From assembly GCA_947493575.1 (NCBI GenBank), contig CANLRQ010000002.1, positions 62,001 to 126,000 of the forward strand: a stretch of 64,000 nucleotides of DNA, written 5' to 3'. Below the pieces are notes generated by a model. The model searched no databases and was not told the DNA's origin. It saw nothing but the letters and a program-made list of their open reading frames with translations. Position 1 is the first letter of the stretch. Every line of letters starts with the position of its first letter. The stretch comes from an uncultured Marinomonas sp. GTDB lineage: Bacteria; Pseudomonadota; Gammaproteobacteria; Pseudomonadales; Marinomonadaceae. A program made the translations under genes and the position numbers. Below, piece after piece: positions 62,106 through 64,000 of this stretch.

Positions 62106-62137
62106 AAAAAAAACCTCGCAACATGCGAGGATTTTTC
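62106..62137 (-). terminator. Rho-independent terminator after the aldo/keto reductase
   Basis: Perfect stem CCTCGCA / TGCGAGG with a 3-nt loop and eight T residues on the minus strand, 27 bp after the stop codon of the aldo/keto reductase. The T tract on the + side also allows termination of readthrough in the other direction. Confidence 0.9.
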
Positions 62138-62163
62138 TCAAGTATAAAGTGACAAGCCTGATG

Positions 62164-63195
62164 TTAACCTACGCTTTCCAGCATACCAAACTCTTGTGCC
62201 GGTCTTGCACTACGAGGGATGCGCTTACCTGCCGTATAATCATTGATTAAATCACAAGGCGTGTAATTGCGTTCTATTTCATAAATCTCACTGTCACTTA
62301 AGGTCATATTTAATGCATTAAGAGTACTATCAAATTGCTCTTTTGTATCTGCACCCACTAGCATGGAAGACACTTGAGACTTATTAAGAACCCATGCTTG
62401 AGCCACTTGAGCTGGAGCACATTCTCTATACTGAGCCACTTTTGCAACAGAATGAGCAATATCGATTGAAGCTTGATCGTTATACATTTCAGCCGTAAAA
62501 AAATCCGTCTTATTACGTGTTGAATTGAAGTCATTCGCCAATACACCGCGAGCCAGAGGGCTAAAAACAGAGATACCTATACCTTGATCAACACAGTAAG
62601 GAATCATTTCTCTCTCTTCTTCACGATATGCACAATTCAATTGTAACTGCATATTGATTGGCTTAACCAAGCCATGACGTTCACATACTTGTAAAATTTT
62701 CGCTAACTGCCAGGTGTTCATGGTTGATACACCAATGTAACGGGCTTTACCTGAACGTACTATGTCGTTCAACGCCATCATAGTCTCTTCTATAGGCGTT
62801 TGGGTATCGAAATAATGCAACATATAAATATCAACATAATCGGTTCCCATACGCTTCAAAGACGCATCAATGGAATTAAATATATGCTTACGTGAATGAC
62901 CTGAAGCATTAACGTCATCCCCCATCGAGTAGCCTACTTTTGTTGTAATAACTAAATCATCACGACGCGCCACGCGATTAAGTACATTACACACAACCTG
63001 CTCACCTACACCTTGTGAATAGAAATCAGCAAGATCGATGAAATTAACACCATTATCCAATGCATGACAAATAATAGGCTCACTCTCTTTTTCATCAAAA
63101 ATCCAAGGTTTCCATTCTTTTGAACCCATATTCATAGTTCCTAGGCACAAACGTGACACTTTTAACCCAGACTGACCCAATTGAACATACTGCAT
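62164..63195 (-). CDS. Aldo/keto reductase (YhdN/Tas-like)
   Basis: A 343-residue NADP-dependent oxidoreductase with the AKR barrel. The tetrad is visible as Asp and Tyr in FIDLADFYSQG, Lys in VITTKVGYS and His in IYMLHYFDTQTP; the cofactor end VSSMLVGADTKEQFDSTLNAL is typical of AKR11-14-like bacterial members. ATG 63195 has GAGAG upstream; a GTG four codons earlier is less likely. It lies 64 bp after the aldehyde dehydrogenase on the same strand, so both probably form a catabolic unit. Its substrate is unknown; an aldehyde product passed between the two enzymes is a guess. Confidence 0.85.
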   Translation of the reverse strand: MQYVQLGQSGLKVSRLCLGTMNMGSKEWKPWIFDEKESEPIICHALDNGVNFIDLADFYSQGVGEQVVCNVLNRVARRDDLVITTKVGYSMGDDVNASGHSRKHIFNSIDASLKRMGTDYVDIYMLHYFDTQTPIEETMMALNDIVRSGKARYIGVSTMNTWQLAKILQVCERHGLVKPINMQLQLNCAYREEEREMIPYCVDQGIGISVFSPLARGVLANDFNSTRNKTDFFTAEMYNDQASIDIAHSVAKVAQYRECAPAQVAQAWVLNKSQVSSMLVGADTKEQFDSTLNALNMTLSDSEIYEIERNYTPCDLINDYTAGKRIPRSARPAQEFGMLESVG

Positions 63196-63259
63196 AATAA
63201 CTCTCACTTTTTATTATTTTGTTGATCTGATATATAGAGCTAACAACTAATGACATCAA

Positions 63260-64000
63260 TTATTGATCTCCGTAGTAAACCCAAACAGATTTACTTTTTG
63301 TGTAGGAAGACAAAGAATGAATCGCCATTTCTTTACCCCAGCCACTTTGTTTAAAACCGCCAAATGGACTGCTTAACCCATAACAGCCGTAACGATTAAT
63401 AAACAACATCCCCGCATCAATTTGCTCCGCAACTTTATGCGCGCGAGACACATTACCAGTATAGATACCAGCGGCTAAACCAAAAGCAGTATCGTTTGCC
63501 ATTGTCACGGCGTCTTCTGTTGTCGCAAATGGGGTACAGCAAAGAATTGGACCAAAAATCTCTTCTTTAGCAATACGACAAGATGGAGACACATTAGAAA
63601 AAATCGTTGGGCGAATATAAAAACCTTGCGCATTATCGCCTTCAACATCCGCATAGCCACCAGCCACCAACTCGGCTTCTTGTTTACCAATTTCGATATA
63701 GCTCATGATCTTGTTAAACTGCATCTCATTACATTGCGGGCCCTGCTGTGCGTCGGCGGCAAAAGGACTACCACACTTCACGCTATTGGCTTTTTCAATC
63801 AAGGCACTCAACACGTAGTCATATATACTTTCATGAATTAGAAAACGGGTTGGCTCAGAACATTTTTCACCTTTATGGGAAAACATCACGTCAAAAGCAC
63901 GATCAATAGCACTGTCTAAATTCGGAGTGTCTTCAAAAAAGATACAAGGCGATTTTCCACCTAATTCCAAAGTAGCTGATTTCAGATTTGACACTCCTGA
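63260..64000 (-). CDS. NAD(P)-dependent aldehyde dehydrogenase, C-terminal part
   Basis: The 5' part of this minus-strand gene lies beyond the window end; about 246 residues are visible of a usual 480-500. Catalytic Glu is in ATLELGGKSPCIFFED and catalytic Cys in KGEKCSEPTRFLIHES; the later IRPTIFSNVSPSCRIAKEEIFGPILC and the C-terminal PFGGFKQSGWGKE are standard. The SEPTRF context after the Cys suits betaine-aldehyde/DMSP-type or vanillin-like ALDHs more than MmsA. It is probably cotranscribed with the aldo/keto reductase. Substrate undetermined. Confidence 0.9.
   Translation of the reverse strand, partial: SGVSNLKSATLELGGKSPCIFFEDTPNLDSAIDRAFDVMFSHKGEKCSEPTRFLIHESIYDYVLSALIEKANSVKCGSPFAADAQQGPQCNEMQFNKIMSYIEIGKQEAELVAGGYADVEGDNAQGFYIRPTIFSNVSPSCRIAKEEIFGPILCCTPFATTEDAVTMANDTAFGLAAGIYTGNVSRAHKVAEQIDAGMLFINRYGCYGLSSPFGGFKQSGWGKEMAIHSLSSYTKSKSVWVYYGDQ

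Overview
The window looks like a chromosomal segment of a marine gammaproteobacterium of the genus Marinomonas or a close relative (Oceanospirillales). Support comes from the low to moderate GC content, a PomAB-type sodium stator, a large-form isocitrate lyase, and above all a complete dimethylsulfoniopropionate (DMSP) catabolic cluster (dddR-C-B-T divergent from dddD) in the arrangement first described in Marinomonas sp. MWYL1. The species is inferred from the reading, not from a search.

Layout. 1-10.5 kb: the 3' part of glgA, an HDOD signalling protein, a periplasmic solute-binding protein, a YHS protein, PBP1b (mrcB), a Rieske protein with the modABC molybdate transporter, and a nucleoside-recognition membrane protein. 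11-15.4 kb: a very large histidine kinase fused to an NCS1-type permease, with its own LuxR-type response regulator. 15.4-25 kb: a RarD-like exporter, an aldo/keto reductase + Fe/2OG dioxygenase pair, cytochrome c' and a diheme cytochrome c, a SPOUT RNA methyltransferase, a chemoreceptor and an AlkD-like protein. 25.05-28.1 kb: a 2.97-kb mini-island in the 3' end of a tRNA-Met(CAT) gene, bounded by perfect 89-bp direct repeats. It carries an integrase remnant and a two-gene Septu-like defence system (ATPase + HNH nuclease). 28.9-32.4 kb: a RegB/RegA-type redox two-component system and a SulP transporter.

32.7-37.5 kb is an accessory patch: a truncated Fic gene, a REP-associated (RAYT) transposase with a 222-bp tandem duplication of its own 5' end, an alpha/beta hydrolase and a toxin-antitoxin pair that look like integron gene cassettes (attC-like sites, no integrase seen), a broken IS91-type transposase and two REP sequences. 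37.6-43.5 kb returns to core genes: dapB, pomAB, xseB-ispA-dxs. 43.5-46.8 kb holds small accessory genes and a decayed LysR fragment between mobile repeats.

46.9-64 kb is a carbon-metabolism block: glcB-aceA (glyoxylate shunt) with a divergent XRE/DUF2083 regulator, the ddd cluster, and an IclR regulator with an aldo/keto reductase and an aldehyde dehydrogenase. DMSP enters through DddT. DddD releases DMS and forms 3-hydroxypropionyl-CoA, and DddB and DddC carry the C3 unit to acetyl-CoA. The glyoxylate shunt next door could assimilate that acetyl-CoA.

Two families of short inverted-repeat elements (MITE-like) are scattered through the intergenic spaces. Family A (six copies) has GAGACCTTTGCACGA ends. 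Family B (four copies) has IS5-like GGAAGGTGCGAA ends. Several carry plausible target duplications and sit directly in front of genes or inside operons.
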